From positions 27,501 through 91,500 of the forward strand of contig CAUYUJ010000198.1 of NCBI GenBank assembly GCA_963575745.1: DNA of 64,000 nucleotides, given 5' to 3'. The stretch is from Prorocentrum cordatum (Eukaryota; Sar; Dinophyceae; Prorocentrales; Prorocentraceae). Below are positions 53,175 to 63,739 of the stretch, in pieces (position 1 is the stretch's first letter; every line of letters begins with the position of its first letter). The notes under the pieces were generated by a model that had not been told where the DNA came from, ran no database searches, and saw only the letters and a program-made list of their open reading frames with translations. The position numbers were made by a program, and so were the translations under genes.

Positions 53175-53591
53175 GTGCTCGGGCACTGCGACCGGGCGCG
53201 CCGAGGTGGCCGCGCGCCTCTCGCGATCTTGAGACGGCGACAGCACTGCAGCTCGCGCGTGGGAGCGCTCGCCTCACAGGGGCGCCAGCTCGAGCGGTGC
53301 CTCGAGGAGCAGACGCAACCCTCAAAAGCTGGCCTGTGTTTGCTTCGACGTCTAAATGCGTGTCCTGGCGAGTCCACAGGGGCGCCGACGCCAGTGCTCG
53401 GCGCGCTTGCGAAGCTGGCGGACTCCAGCGCGGGCGCCTTCAGGAAGCTGGCTGCTCTCCAGAAATGCCCACACTGCCCCCCCACCACCCGAGACGCGTT
53501 GAGCGTGGACCTGCGCTGCGCGCCAGATGCTGATGCGATGGCTTTTCGCCCATGGGTTCCCCGCTCGCAGTGCCCAAACACATGGACTTGA
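53175..53591 (+). CDS. Possible exon fragment, unknown
   Basis: Plus-strand frame of about 138 codons. The stretch RQLERCLEEQTQPSKAGLCL with LRRLNACPGE, then LGALAKLADSSAGAFRKLAA and LQKCPHCPPTTRDALSVD, has a plausible protein composition and C or G at most third positions. CPHC could be half of a metal site. No start, splice sites or family can be assigned, and the opposite strand is also open. It may join the coding-like piece at 52668-52968. Confidence 0.25.
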   Translation: MLGHCDRARRGGRAPLAILRRRQHCSSRVGALASQGRQLERCLEEQTQPSKAGLCLLRRLNACPGESTGAPTPVLGALAKLADSSAGAFRKLAALQKCPHCPPTTRDALSVDLRCAPDADAMAFRPWVPRSQCPNTWT

Positions 53592-54280
53592 CAGCGGGGT
53601 GGGTCCGAGAAAGATGGCGTTGCGGAGCATGCTCGTGCGGCGGCCATTTTGGCGGGATGAGATGGTTCGCGCGTTGATCGAGCTGTTTGCATGCATTCTT
53701 GAAAACCCGCGCATGCATGGGCTGATTCTTGCCGGGGCCTCTAGGATACAGTGGCCCGGTATACACATATAGAACGCACATCCATGCGCAAAATCTTGCT
53801 CGGATGTCTACAGACGGAAATCCACCGATGTCCTGGCGCGTCTCGGGCGACGCGATCACGGAGAGATTCCACTGGACTGGGCCGTGCATCTGTTTGTCCG
53901 AGGGTGGGGGGGGGGGCCAGGGGGAAGGCGCCCTCGATCCCGATGTCCTTCGGGGCCTTTCGGTAGGTCCTCTCTCTGCTTTCCGAAATGAGGAAGGGTA
54001 GCTTGGCGCGCGGCAGGGGGCTGGTCGGCTGCGTCGCGGGCTCGCAGCTGCCGAGAGAGAACATGCATTAGGCGCAGCGCGCTTCGAGCACCCCAATGCC
54101 GCGGACACTAGATCACATCATGATCCACTAGGTGCGCATATTGTAAGCGCGTTGGGCAGCTTGGCTTTGAAGTACTGTAATGTTTAGGCTAGTCTCGCAT
54201 GCTGTCTGCAACGCGTACTACTCGCGCTGCGTGTAATCGTAGCTTGTGTCTGGAATCTGCGTGGAAAGATGCTGCCCTCC
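53592..54280. other. No gene seen
   Basis: Mixed composition with a G-run near 53905. A chance CCATTTTGGC word is at 53647. No supported feature. Confidence 0.3.
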
Positions 54281-55690
54281 TCAGCGCAGTATGCAACCTT
54301 CAGTAGAGGCGTGTTCGCGCAGGTCTTGCCGCTCTGGCAATAAGTGCCTGGCGCAGCTCAAACATGCATACTTGTCGGATGTTTGGCGGGCTGAGATTTC
54401 CACTCGACCAGAATTGTTCGAGCCTCTGCTGTGCGCGTACACGTGCCTCGAAGTGAAAAACGCTTGCGCGGTTGTCATGCATTGAAAACGTAGCGGCCGA
54501 CAAATCTGCGTCCCCAGGTTGTGGAAGTCAAATCGTGAACCTTTCCCTGCCCCAAAAAACCAGCCGCAATTCTCGACCTCGCCGATGTCATGGATCTGAT
54601 CTTGTACGTGTCGTTGTGTAAGGAGGAGCTTGCTCTTGCCGTGTGCCATGATCACTGTGAAATCAGCTATGGCTGCGTAGAGTCGTCCTCGCATCTAGCC
54701 GTTGTACCGAAGAAAAAACTGAAGGCCCCCCCTCGCTCACATGACCGTTGGCGCGGCATTTGGGACATTCTCGAAGCCTTGTCGTTTGTCCTTTCCGCGC
54801 ATGCCCATATCCAGTTTGCGTAGGAGGTCGGGAAACATGGCGTGCCAATGCTATGTAACCTCTGCTGGGCGATGTGGTACCCAGGAAACGGGTTATATAA
54901 CAAAACTCCGCGGCGCAATTTTCTCAAATCTGATATCAGGGTCGACCTCGGTGATTTCCCGGTGCACAGGAAAGTCGCTTAAACGTGCTCGCGGTACCGG
55001 AATACTTCCCGCAACTACAGCACATTGTTGCAGCGTCTTCTTGTCGTACTTTGGCCAATCTGCCAAGTCGGGGTATGCATCGAGAATGTTGCGTAAAGGA
55101 GCGCGTGGTCCTTGTGCCTGGCATGCTTTGCGATGCACGCTCGGAAGATTCGCTGGACGAAGAAGGCCATGCGCTCAGAGCATCCTTCACCATAAAATAT
55201 TGCCATATGCAGGGTAAGCTGTGCTGCTCGTAGGAGAACTCGAATTCATGATTTCCATCTGTGCTATGTAGGTGTCAAGCTGCTTGCAGGGGACCGATCG
55301 ACCAGGTAACCAAACATTGGAGATCGCTGGGAGATTGACACGCGGAAAGCCATGTCCCATGGCAACAGAAGGCGTCGTACGTTGCACCAACATAATGACC
55401 ACTGCTACGGTCGCAGACCGAAGCGCCAACATTTGCTCTCATGGGAGATCTGGATCATGCTTTCGTCGACGTCCTGGCCGGGTATGGTCTCAAGACATAC
55501 AGGTGTACTCGTTCGAACACATATTTCTCACAGGCGTGCTCGTGGAAATCTGGTACTCTGGAGACGTCAGGGTCTGGGTAGACTGCCACTGATCGGAGAA
55601 TGAAGCTGTCCAAATATTCAGAGTGCTGAGAGAGAAGACAATGAAACTGCAACAATAATGAAGACATGTATGGCCTAGCGGGGATCACAC
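54281..55690 (-). pseudogene. Decayed coding-like region, unknown
   Basis: Lower-GC region whose minus strand gives several coding-like blocks in changing frames: SEYLDSFILRSVAVYPDPDV with SRVPDFHEHACEKYVFERVH (55640-55510); APLRNILDAYPDLADWPKYD with KKTLQQCAVVAG (55110-55020); FPVHREITEVDPDIRFEKIA (54968-54910); FTVIMAHGKSKLLLTQRHVQ with DIGEVENCGWFFGAGKGS (54662-54530). Stops and frame changes intervene. It could be an old retrocopy or a multi-exon gene in decay. No family recognised. Confidence 0.3.
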
Positions 55691-56064
55691 CGTGAAGACC
55701 TGACGGTGGTCCTCAATGTGGGATCTTTGTTTTTACTTATCTACCAAGTGAATTCTGCTGGTCAAAGCAATTCTTTATATGGGCCTTGGGATTCCACTCG
55801 GACGCATTTCGCCCTCGGCGCTCGCACAGCTGAGCCAGAACAGCGACAGACGTTGATTAGGCAACGTACTCCGTAGCTGTCATCCAAAACTAATATGGCA
55901 GCTGAGGCGATCATACATAGACCTGGGGCTGATGCCACGAGCATTGTGAATACACTTATGAACGATACGCCATGTAAGGTACTGCTGACTGAAAGGGATA
56001 TTGCATCGGCAATGGAAGGTGTGGGGATAAGGTAAGGCGAGTACAGATCTTCGAAGACGACGAC
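55691..56064. other. No gene seen
   Basis: A hydrophobic minus-strand frame crosses here, without recognisable domains. Confidence 0.3.
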
Positions 56065-56180
56065 AAGTGTTGGTACTGCTGCTGCTGCAGCTGCTTGCTG
56101 CTGCTGCTTGATGCGGCAGGGCGTCAACTCTTGCTGCTCCTGCTGGTTGGCGCAACCTGCTGCTCGTGAGAGGATCGAGG
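56065..56180. repeat. TGC-rich degenerate block 5
   Basis: CTGCTGCTGC tract ending in TTGGCGCAACCTGCTGCTCG with TGAGAGGATCG, the same junction as at 42068-42102. Confidence 0.8.
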
Positions 56181-56339
56181 AACGAGGAGCCAGGATCGAG
56201 AAGGGAAGAAAAGAGTGCGTGGGGCCGCGTGAGGCTCCCCGAGGACCCCACAGAGCCGTCTGGGAAGCGCTGGAGGCGTTTCTCATGCTCTTCGGACAGT
56301 CGGAGGGCTCATTCATTGTAGAACAGGTGCTGTTGGGCT

Positions 56340-56580
56340 CAAGCTTCGCCTCCCACATCTCATGGAGCAGCGCCAGCGACCACTGCCAGTGCATGACCTT
56401 CTCGCACGCGCTTATCCCGGCACTGCAACTGATGACGTTGAGTTCCAGCTTAACCTTCCGCATCTCACTGAGCAGCGCCAGCGCACGCTGCCACTGCCCA
56501 CCCTTCTCGCACGCGCTGATGCCGGCGTTGTAGCTGACTAGGGCAGACCTGTGGACTCCGTCCACGACATCAGCTCGACG
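56340..56580 (-). pseudogene. PPR fragment, two repeats
   Basis: Minus strand, one frame without stops: ADVVDGVHRSALVSYNAGIS, ACEKGGQWQRALALLSEMRK with VKLELNV, then ISCSAGISACEKVMHWQWSL with ALLHEMWEAKLEPNS. Two consecutive 35-residue repeats with intact QW and LLxEM positions. Its 5' neighbour (minus sense) is the array of the duplicated segment, and the 3' side runs into non-PPR sequence. It may be an exon of a PPR gene or a dispersed copy. Confidence 0.7.
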
Positions 56581-56637
56581 TGGCGAGGGGTGTCTGGGCA
56601 AGCGCGGGGGGGTGCGGCTGCAGGGCCGAAAGGCAAT

Positions 56638-57600
56638 CATTGTTCTTGTGTGCCTTCGATATGCCGGTCGCCTCTCGTCCGCTCCCCCCCTCCTGGAAGC
56701 AATTCTGAGGCCACTTAGGGCTTCGTGGGGGCCGTTTGGGGATCTCTTGGGGCGTTTTTGCCTGCGATATGCCTGTCGCCTCTCGTCCGCTCCCCCGCTC
56801 CTGGAGGGAATTCTGAAGCCACTGAAGGCTTCGTGGGGGCCGTTTCGGAGCCTCTTCGGCCTTCTTTTGGGCCTCCCGGGGGGGCTCTTAGGGCCCTCTC
56901 GGGCCGTCTTGGGTGCCTCTTGGGCCGTCTTGGGGCCGTCTGAGGCCCGCCTCGGCGCCTCTTGGGCTGTCTTGGGCCGTCTTGGGCCGCTCCTGGGGCC
57001 GTCTTGGGTGCCTCTTGGGCCGTCTTGGGCGCCTCCTGGGCCGTCCTGGGGCCGTCCTGGGGCGTCTTGGGACCGTCTTGGGGCCCTCCTGGCCCGTCTT
57101 GGGGCTCTCTTGGGGTCCTCTTCGGCCGTCTTGGAGCGGTCGGGGGGACTTCTTGGGCCGTCTTGGAGCGTCGGGAAGCCGAAGAGGCGAGGAGGCCGAA
57201 AACATCGAAAAACACAATAGAAATCGACGATTTCTGTCGCTCGGGGCCCTCTTGGGAGGCCTCTTGGGAGACCTCTTCGGGCGTCTTGGACGCCTCTTGG
57301 GCCGTCTGGGGCGAATCTCGGGCGTCTTGGGCCCATCTTTAAGCGTGCCGGGGCTCTCCGGGGCCGTCTTGGGGGCTTCTGGGGGCCCTCTCGACATGTC
57401 CTGGAGCCTGCCTGGGCGGCCCGGGGCGGCCCGGGGCCAGCCCGGGGCGGTTTCGGTGCATTGGGGCCTGCGCCGTTCTGGCACGCACTGGGCCCTGCAA
57501 TGTAGTAGAGACTAGGGCTGACCCGTGGACTCCGTCCACGACATCTTTCTGGAATGGTTCTCGAAGGAACGGCGCAGATTGTACCGAAAATCTACAAACA
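56638..57600. repeat. Segmental duplication, copy B
   Basis: Partner of 45800-46760. It includes the twice-repeated GATATGCCGGTCGCCTCTCG blocks, the array, the A-rich core with GAAATCGACGATTTC and the PPR stub. Differences are mostly single substitutions. Confidence 0.9.
57470..57600 (-). pseudogene. PPR stub fused to minisatellite
   Basis: Minus strand: FQKDVVDGVHGSALVS, then a shifted YIAGPSACQNG-like first helix and the array. Counterpart of 46630-46760, with a lead block closer to that of 44660-44905. Confidence 0.65.
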
Positions 57601-58164
57601 CGGCGGCGTCTTGGGCCCATCTTGGGGCGTCCCGGAGCCCTCTGGGGCCGTCTTGGGGGCCTCTTGGCGCGTCTTGGGCCTATCTTGGGGCGTCCCGGGG
57701 CCCTCTGGGGCCGTCTTGGGGGGCCGTCTTGGGCTGTCTTGGGGCGTCTTGGGACCGTCTGGGGGCCCTCTTGGCCCGTCTTGAGGCCCTCTTGCGGGCC
57801 TCGTCGGTGGTCTTGGAGCGGTCTTGGGGACCTCTTGGGCCGTCTTGGAGCGCAGGGACGGCGAAAAGGGGAGAATGCGAAAAACATCGAAAAGCACAAT
57901 GGAAATCGACGATTTCTCCCGCTCGGGGCCCTGCTGGGAAGCCTCTTGGGAGGCCTCTTGGGGCATTTTGGCCGCCTCTGGGGCCGTCTTGGCCCAAGCT
58001 TCGGCGTCTTGGGCCCATCTTGGGGCGTCCCGGAGCCTTCTGGGGCCGTCTTGGGGGCCTCTTGAGGCCCTCTTGGCGCGTCTTGGGCCCATCTTGGGGC
58101 GTCCCGGGGCCCTCTGGGGCCGTCTTGGGGGCCTCTGGGGGCCCTCTTGGCGTGTCTTGGGCCT
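57600..58164. repeat. CTTGGGCCGTC array with core and internal duplication
   Basis: A stretch reading TTGGGCCCATCTTGGGGCGT followed by CCCGGAGCC is present at about 57610 and again at about 58010. A core with GAAATCGACGATTTCTCCC lies between them near 57880-57930. Confidence 0.85.
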
Positions 58165-58225
58165 GCTACGCCATTTGACCAGAATCGCCCTTCTCGCACG
58201 CGCGGGGCCCTGCATTGTAGTAGAC
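58165..58225 (-). pseudogene. PPR half motif
   Basis: Minus strand NVYYNAGPRACEKGDSGQMA, the first helix of a PPR repeat, immediately followed (minus sense) by the array at 57.6-58.16 kb. Confidence 0.6.
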
Positions 58226-58938
58226 GTTGTGGGGGGCAGTGCTTGTACGGTGCGCCTGCGACACAGAAGGAAACAGTTCTTCTGCTCGCATCACTCATCG
58301 AGTGTGGACGAACGGCGATGACGTCGGCCGCATCCTGGGAGAAAAATTGCGGGGGAAGCAGAGGAAGTCTTCGCCGTGGTCGTGGCCTGGAGGGCCGTCG
58401 TTGTCCAGCAGAGGGCTCGGAGGTCTTGGGATCCCACGGGCTCGGAAAGCCTCGGCAGCCACGGCGCCAGGAACGCAGGTGACTGGACCACCGGCGGAGG
58501 CCCGAGAGGACGCCAGCAGGAGACCAGGACCACTTGCAGGGGCGGCACCAGTGGACTCAGGACGGCCTCGAGTGGTGACCACAGGACTCGAAGGTGGCGC
58601 CGAGATGCTCTCAGGATGGCTCCAAGATGACCTCCGCGTGACCCGAACACGGCGGTCGTTGGGGTCCCCAAGCATGTTCCCGAGCCAGATGCCACGGTGT
58701 ATGAGTTCCCTAGGGACCGCCCACTGGGTCCGAGATGCCGCGAGTGTTGCTTGGGGGGACCAACGCGTGTCCGGGAGCGAGACGCCCCAGCATTCTGCGC
58801 CGCGGGGATGTGAGGATCCTGTCCAAGAGCTCCCGGGCCGGTCTCGGAGCCTGTTAGGTTTCTGCTCGGGTTCGTCTGAGTCTAGTGAGGTCCTTTGAAA
58901 AAAGGCTTCAAGATGCGTGACGCCCAGGGAGAGGAGCC
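58226..58938. other. No supported gene
   Basis: Both strands stay open for more than 220 codons, and neither shows a domain or a clear codon bias, so no strand can be preferred. Confidence 0.3.
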
Positions 58939-61400
58939 TTGAACATAGATGGCCCAGATGGCCTCGCGGCCTCCTGGCAAGGTTTTGAAATACCGCTCTC
59001 GGCCAGTTGGCTCGTGCAGCTGTCTGGGTCCTCCCGGAGCTGCGGCGGGCCCTCAAGGAGAACTCAGGCGTTCCCCCTGGGGGTTCCGAGAGGCCCTCAC
59101 AAAAGCAAATGGCGTCACTCCACATGCTTTTGGGCCTTGGGATCCACCTGAAGCCGTCTTGAAGGCCCCTCGGGGGCGTCTTGGGACTCGCTTGGGCCTA
59201 CCCTGGGGCTTCAGGCGGCACTCGGGCAGCGCCTGGGAGCGCTCCGCGAAGACCCCAAGTGGGCCCGGAGGTACTCCAAAAGCAAGCGGAGTGACGCCAC
59301 TTGCTTTTGGGCCATCTTGGAGTCATTTGGGAGTTCTCTTGGGGGGCTCCTTGAAGCCTGTCGGGGTACTCTCGGAACTACCCCCGTGCTTCAAGCAGAA
59401 ATCAGGCGCGCTCCTGGGAGGCTCCAAAAGGGCCCCAGGTGCACCCCGAGAGGGCCAAAAGGAAATGGCGTCACTCCACTTGCTTTTGGGCTCTCTTGGG
59501 ATCCACCTGAAGCCGTCTTCGAAGCCTCCGTGATGTCTCGTAGAGCTCGCTCCTGCCTACCCTGCGGCTTCAGGCGGGACGGAAGCGGCCTCCGGGAGCG
59601 CTCGGAGAGCGCCCCAAGTGGGCCTGGAGAGAATCCACAAGCAAGTGGCGTCACTCGACTTGCTTGTGGGCCATCTTGGAAGGTTTTTGGAGACCCCTGG
59701 GAGTCTCCCTTTCAAGCCTCTCGGGGCCCTCTCGGAGCTACCCTGGGGCTCCAGGCAGAAGTCAGGCGAGCTCCCGGGAGGGTCCAACAAAGCCCCAAGT
59801 GCACCCCAAGAGGGTCCAGAAGAGAGTGGCATCACTCCACTTGCTTTGGGGCTCTCTCGGAATGCACTTCAAGCCACCTTCGAAGCCTCCTTGTGGTCTC
59901 GTGGGGCCCGCTTCTGCCTACCCTGCGGCTTCAGGCGGGACGGAAGCGGCCTCCGGGAGCGCTCGGAGAGCGCCCCAAGTGCTCCAAGTAGGCCCGGAGA
60001 GAGTCCACAAGCAAGTGGCGTCACTCCACTTGCTTTTGGGTTCTCTTGGAATCCGCTCGAAGCCGCTCCGAAAGCCCTTCTGGTGCCTCTTGGGGCCTGC
60101 TTGGGCCTACACTGGGGCTTCAGGCGGGACTTCGGCGGCGTCTCCAAAAGCAAGTGGAGTGACGCCACTTGCTTCTGGGCACTCTTGGAGTCCTTTTCGA
60201 GTTCTCTGGGTCTCCCCTTGAAGCCTCTCGGGGCCCTCTCGGAGCTACCACCCTGGGGCTCCAGGCAGAAGTCAGGCGGGGTCCTGGGAGGCTCCAGCAG
60301 GGCCCCAGGTGCACCCCAAGAGGGCCTGAAGGAAAGTGGCGTCACTCCACTTGCTTTTGGGCTCTCTTGGGATCCACCTGAAGCCATCTTCGAAGCCTCC
60401 TTGTGGTCTCGTGGGGCCCGCTCCTGCCTTCACGCGGCTTCAGACGGGACTCAGCCGGCCTCCGGGAGCGCTCGGAGAGCGCCCCAAGTGGACTGGCCCT
60501 CGAGGGAATCTGCGAAGCACCCTGCCTTCCTCTAAGAAGCCCTCCCCCCCTCCCCCTGCCCCCCGTCGGCGCGCCGACGAACCGTGGCCATCGTCAACTC
60601 GAGAACGGCCCCCGCGAATTGGCGACGACTGGCATGGACCGCGACCAAGACCGGCGTCGACGAGACCCCGCGACGGCAGGGTGGGGGAAGAGGGGGGAGG
60701 GGGGGGAGTGGAGGGACGTGGAGGAGGGCGGGGCGAGGGCAAGGAGAAAAGGGGGGGTGGGTGGCCCTGGACGTCGGTCCCCCTCCCCGAGCAGCCTGGC
60801 GAGCGCCGCCTCGATCTCTGATTTGCCTGGGCATCGGGCGCTTCGGAAAGAAATGAACCGCCAGAAATGAGCCGCTCCTGCCTGCCCCGCGGCTGCAGGC
60901 GGGACGGAGGCGGCCTCCGGGAGCGCTCAGAGAGCGCCCCAAGTGCTCCAAGTGGGCCCGGAGAGAGTCCACAAGCAAGTGGCGTCACTGCACTTGCTTT
61001 TGGGCTCTCTTGGAATCCGCTCGAAGCTGGTCAGAAAGCCCTCCTGGGGCCTCTTGGGGCCTTGGGCCTACCCTTGGGCTTCATGCAGGACTTCGGCGGC
61101 GCCTGGGAGCGCTCCGAGAAGGCCCCAAATGGGCCCAGAGAGGATCCACAAGCAAGTAGAGTGACGCCAGTCCTTTGAGTCCTTTTGGAGTTCATTTGGA
61201 GCTCTCCGGGGGGTCCTTTTGGAGCTCTCCATGGGTCTCCCCTTGAAGCCTCTCGGGGCCCTCTCGGAGCTACCCTGGGGCTCCAGGGAGAAGTCAGGCA
61301 GGCTGAGAGGCTCCAACAGGGCCACAAGTGCTCCCCAAGAGGGCTCAAAGAGGAAATGGCGTCACTCCACTTGCTTTTGGGCTCTCTCGGAATGGGCGCC
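58939..61400. repeat. Satellite of about 180 bases with three monomer classes
   Basis: A palindrome (arms AAGCAAGTGG and CCACTTGCTT, 7-base centre CGTCACT or its complement) recurs with centres near 59115, 59291, 59471, 59651, 59831, 60021, 60159, 60341, 60986, 61161 and 61361. Spacing is mostly 175-182 bases. The sequence between palindromes falls into three classes in the order C-A-B-A-B-C-A-B, an insertion, then B-C-A. Open frames here are artefacts. Confidence 0.9.
60515..60865. other. Insertion interrupting the satellite
   Basis: About 350 bases without the palindrome, C-rich at the left and G-rich in the middle, flanked on both sides by class B monomer sequence. Content not recognised. 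Confidence 0.6.
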
Positions 61401-61560
61401 TCTTGGGCTGTCTGGGGGCCATGTTCGGCAGTCTTGCGCCGTCTCCTGCGCCATCGGGGCTTCTCCGAAGGCGACCGAGGCGGCTCCGAGGGCCCGCCCG
61501 GAGCTGCCCGGGCCCTGGGGGTACTCTGGCCGGCCCGGAGGGGACCGGCTCGCTGCCACC

Positions 61561-61950
61561 GCTCGCCGTTTTCGTGCGCGCTGTTCACGGTTTTGTAGGA
61601 GAGAAAATCGTCGGGCTCCAGCTTCGCCTCCAGCGACTCACGGAGCAACCCCAGCGCCTGCTGCCACTGCTCTCCCTTCTCGCACGCGCTGATCCCCGCG
61701 CTGTAGCTGAAGCAATCGGGATCCAGCTTCGCCTCCGACATTTCGCTGAGCAGCGCCAGCGCCCGCTGCCACTGCTTGCCTTTCTCGCACGCGCTGATCC
61801 CTGCGCTGTAGCTGATGCCATCGGGATCAAGCCTCGCCCCCCGCATCTCGCGAAGCAGCCCCAGCGCCCGTTGCCACTGCCCGCCCTTCTCGCACGCGCT
61901 GATCCCAGCGTTGTAGCTGCCAGTGTGCACCCGTGGATGAAATCCGCGGC
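61561..61950 (-). CDS. PPR repeat array, three and a half repeats
   Basis: The best-preserved PPR stretch, one minus-strand frame without stops. Repeat 1: SYNAGISACEKGGQWQRALG with LLREMRGARLDPDGI. Repeat 2: SYSAGISACEKGKQWQRALA with LLSEMSEAKLDPDCF. Repeat 3: SYSAGISACEKGEQWQQALG with LLRESLEAKLEPDDFL. Half repeat 4: SYKTVNSAHENGERWQR. Each is 35 or 36 residues. PPR arrays bind single-stranded RNA, usually in plastid or mitochondrion. No targeting peptide or start is visible. The 5' lead (VHTG) is a shortened form of the DGVHGSALV lead of the other copies, and the 3' side changes to non-PPR sequence, so this is an exon or a fragment. Confidence 0.65.
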
Positions 61951-62445
61951 GTGCTGAACCCAGGAGTCGAACGCCGAGGGTGAACAGCTCGTCGAAGCTG
62001 AACAGCTCGGGCGTCCCTGGGGCCGTGCCGGGACTGTATCGGGCCCTCCTGCGAGCCTGCCTGGGGCGTCTGGAAGGTCTCGTGCGGTTTCTGAGCGCCC
62101 CTGGGGCGTGCTGTGAGGCTGCAATCAGAAGGTCCCCCCTGTCACCCCTGAGGTTGCATTCGCTGCAGGACTTACTGCAGGCTCTAGGAGCCGGGTCCGG
62201 CGGGGGGGCCTGCTCCATCTCGGAGTGGTCCAGGGAGGGATTTCGTGGACAGAGGGCTCTGCTCGGCCGCAGGGGCGGAGCGAGATGCTGGTCCCCGCAG
62301 TGCCTGCAAGTCCACCCCCCCTGTCGCCCCTAGTCGGGCAGTCGGACGTTAAAAAGAGGGGGAGCGACCGAAGTGGCTGCAGGTCCGGAGGGCCGTCCCC
62401 AGAGCGGCCAGAGCCTCGATGAGGGAAGGAGGAAAAGATCAGAGG
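61951..62445. other. No gene seen
   Basis: GC-rich flank of the PPR stretch. It contains AAGGTCCCCCCTGTCACCCC (about 62129), which recurs at 62449. Confidence 0.35.
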
Positions 62446-62760
62446 AGAAGGTCCCCCCTGTCACCCCTGATCGGCCGCAGGGGGGGGATCCATCGGGCGC
62501 CGCTGACGCCACTGGTCTGGCCTCGGCGAGGTCCCAGCGGGGGCCGCCGGGGGCGGCCGCACAGCTTCGACATCCCAGTTGGTTTTGTCCAGGAGCTCTG
62601 CGGGGCCGTCCTGGAACGCTCGTGGAGCCTCCGCGGGGCCCCATTGGGGGCGACGCCGCCGGCGCAGCCTCGGCGAGGCCTCCTCGGAGCCCGCGGCCCT
62701 GGCCAGACAAATTTGACATCCCTGTCGGGTGTGTCGTGGGGCGCTCGAGGGGCTTCGAAC
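62446..62760. repeat. Imperfect tandem repeat, about 130-base unit
   Basis: CCTCGGCGAGG..C, a GCTTCGACATCCC / AATTTGACATCCC segment and a G-rich end occur twice, and the block starts with the recurring AAGGTCCCCCCTGTCACCCC. Confidence 0.5.
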
Positions 62761-63362
62761 CGCGGGGCCCTCCTGCCCCGGTCTGGGGACCCCATGGGGT
62801 CCTGGGGGGCTGTTATGCCGGTCTTTGTGCCCATTCTCTCCGTGCTCATTTCGAGCGTCCCGAGTTGAAGGTCGAGGGTTGTGATGTTCCAGCCTACTTT
62901 CGCCTAGACCGCCATAAAGAATTTCGAGCACCAGGGCAGTACCGAAACTGGAAGGCCTTCACGTGTCGGGCCCTGGGTCGGCTGCAGGGGGCCGAGGCCG
63001 TGCGGGAGCCCGCTCTGGGACCGTCCAGGGGCTGGCTCGGGGGGCCCGTGCAGCTCTGTTGGGCCCGTCTTGGGGCTCTCGTGGGGCGTCTGCCGTCCAA
63101 AAGGCTGTTGTAGAGGCATCTCGGGCAAGACCGAGACCATTTCGGAGCTCCCAGGAGCCGTGTGGAGCTGCTCCAGGCCGTCTGGAGCGTCTCCGGGCCC
63201 GAAATTGAGAGAACCTGGAAAACCGTCAAGACATTACGAAAATGCATACTTTTTTTGGCCAATCGGGCCGTCATGGGGGTGCTCTGCGGTCGTCTTGGAG
63301 GTCTCTTTCTGGTCCTGGGGCCCTCTGGGAAGTCTCGGGGGTAGCTTGGGCCTTGGTGGGAC
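62761..63362. other. No gene; diverged CTTGGG array and core
   Basis: Ordinary GC-rich sequence, then array-like units from about 63050 with an A-rich core near 63215-63265 (AAGACATTACGAAAATGCAT). Confidence 0.45.
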
Positions 63363-63580
63363 TCCAGCAGCTTGGCCCCAGCGCACGGCTCGTTCGCCCC
63401 AGTCTCACTGGGGGTAGTTTCGCAGTCTCTCGGGGATGTGCGTCAAAGTCGGAGCCAATCTGAGGCGTCTCTAGCGACCAGGGAAGGGCTCGGGAGGCCC
63501 TCGGGGAAAGCCACCGGGAGCGCCGGGGAGGCTCGCAAGGATCTCTCGGGAGGGCCCAAGAGAGCTTCAAGAGGGCATGA
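63363..63580 (-). repeat. PPR-cassette flanking block, copy 3
   Basis: CCAGCAGCTTGGCCCCAGCG, ACGGCTCGTTCGCCCC, TCTCGGGGATGTGCGTC, AGGGCTCGGGAGGCCCTCGG and CTTCAAGAGGG, in the same order as copies 1 and 2. Confidence 0.8.
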
Positions 63581-63739
63581 TATCTGATAAACAACATTTT
63601 AACAACAACAGGGGGCATGCTATCTGTTGGGTCGGACGTGCTGTCTTGTTAGATTGCTGTTACATTGGAGTCCCTCTGGGGCGCCTCCTGGGCTCCTGAT
63701 TGGGCGGCCGAGAGGCTTGCAGAACGGATCCGGGAGCCC

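Noticed and set aside
53641-53662. Spliced-leader relic (GCCATTTTGGC)
   Set aside because: Only 14 of 21 positions match and no coding-like sequence begins there.
55762-57336. Single 524-codon minus-strand protein
   Set aside because: Only about 80 codons (56340-56580) are PPR. The rest is array translation and unrelated sequence, so the whole frame is not one protein.
58295-59125. 276-codon minus-strand frame
   Set aside because: The opposite strand is equally open, it runs into the satellite, and no domain is visible.
58939-61400. CRISPR array
   Set aside because: Repeats of about 180 bases with internal palindromes and related spacers in a eukaryotic genome; this is satellite DNA.
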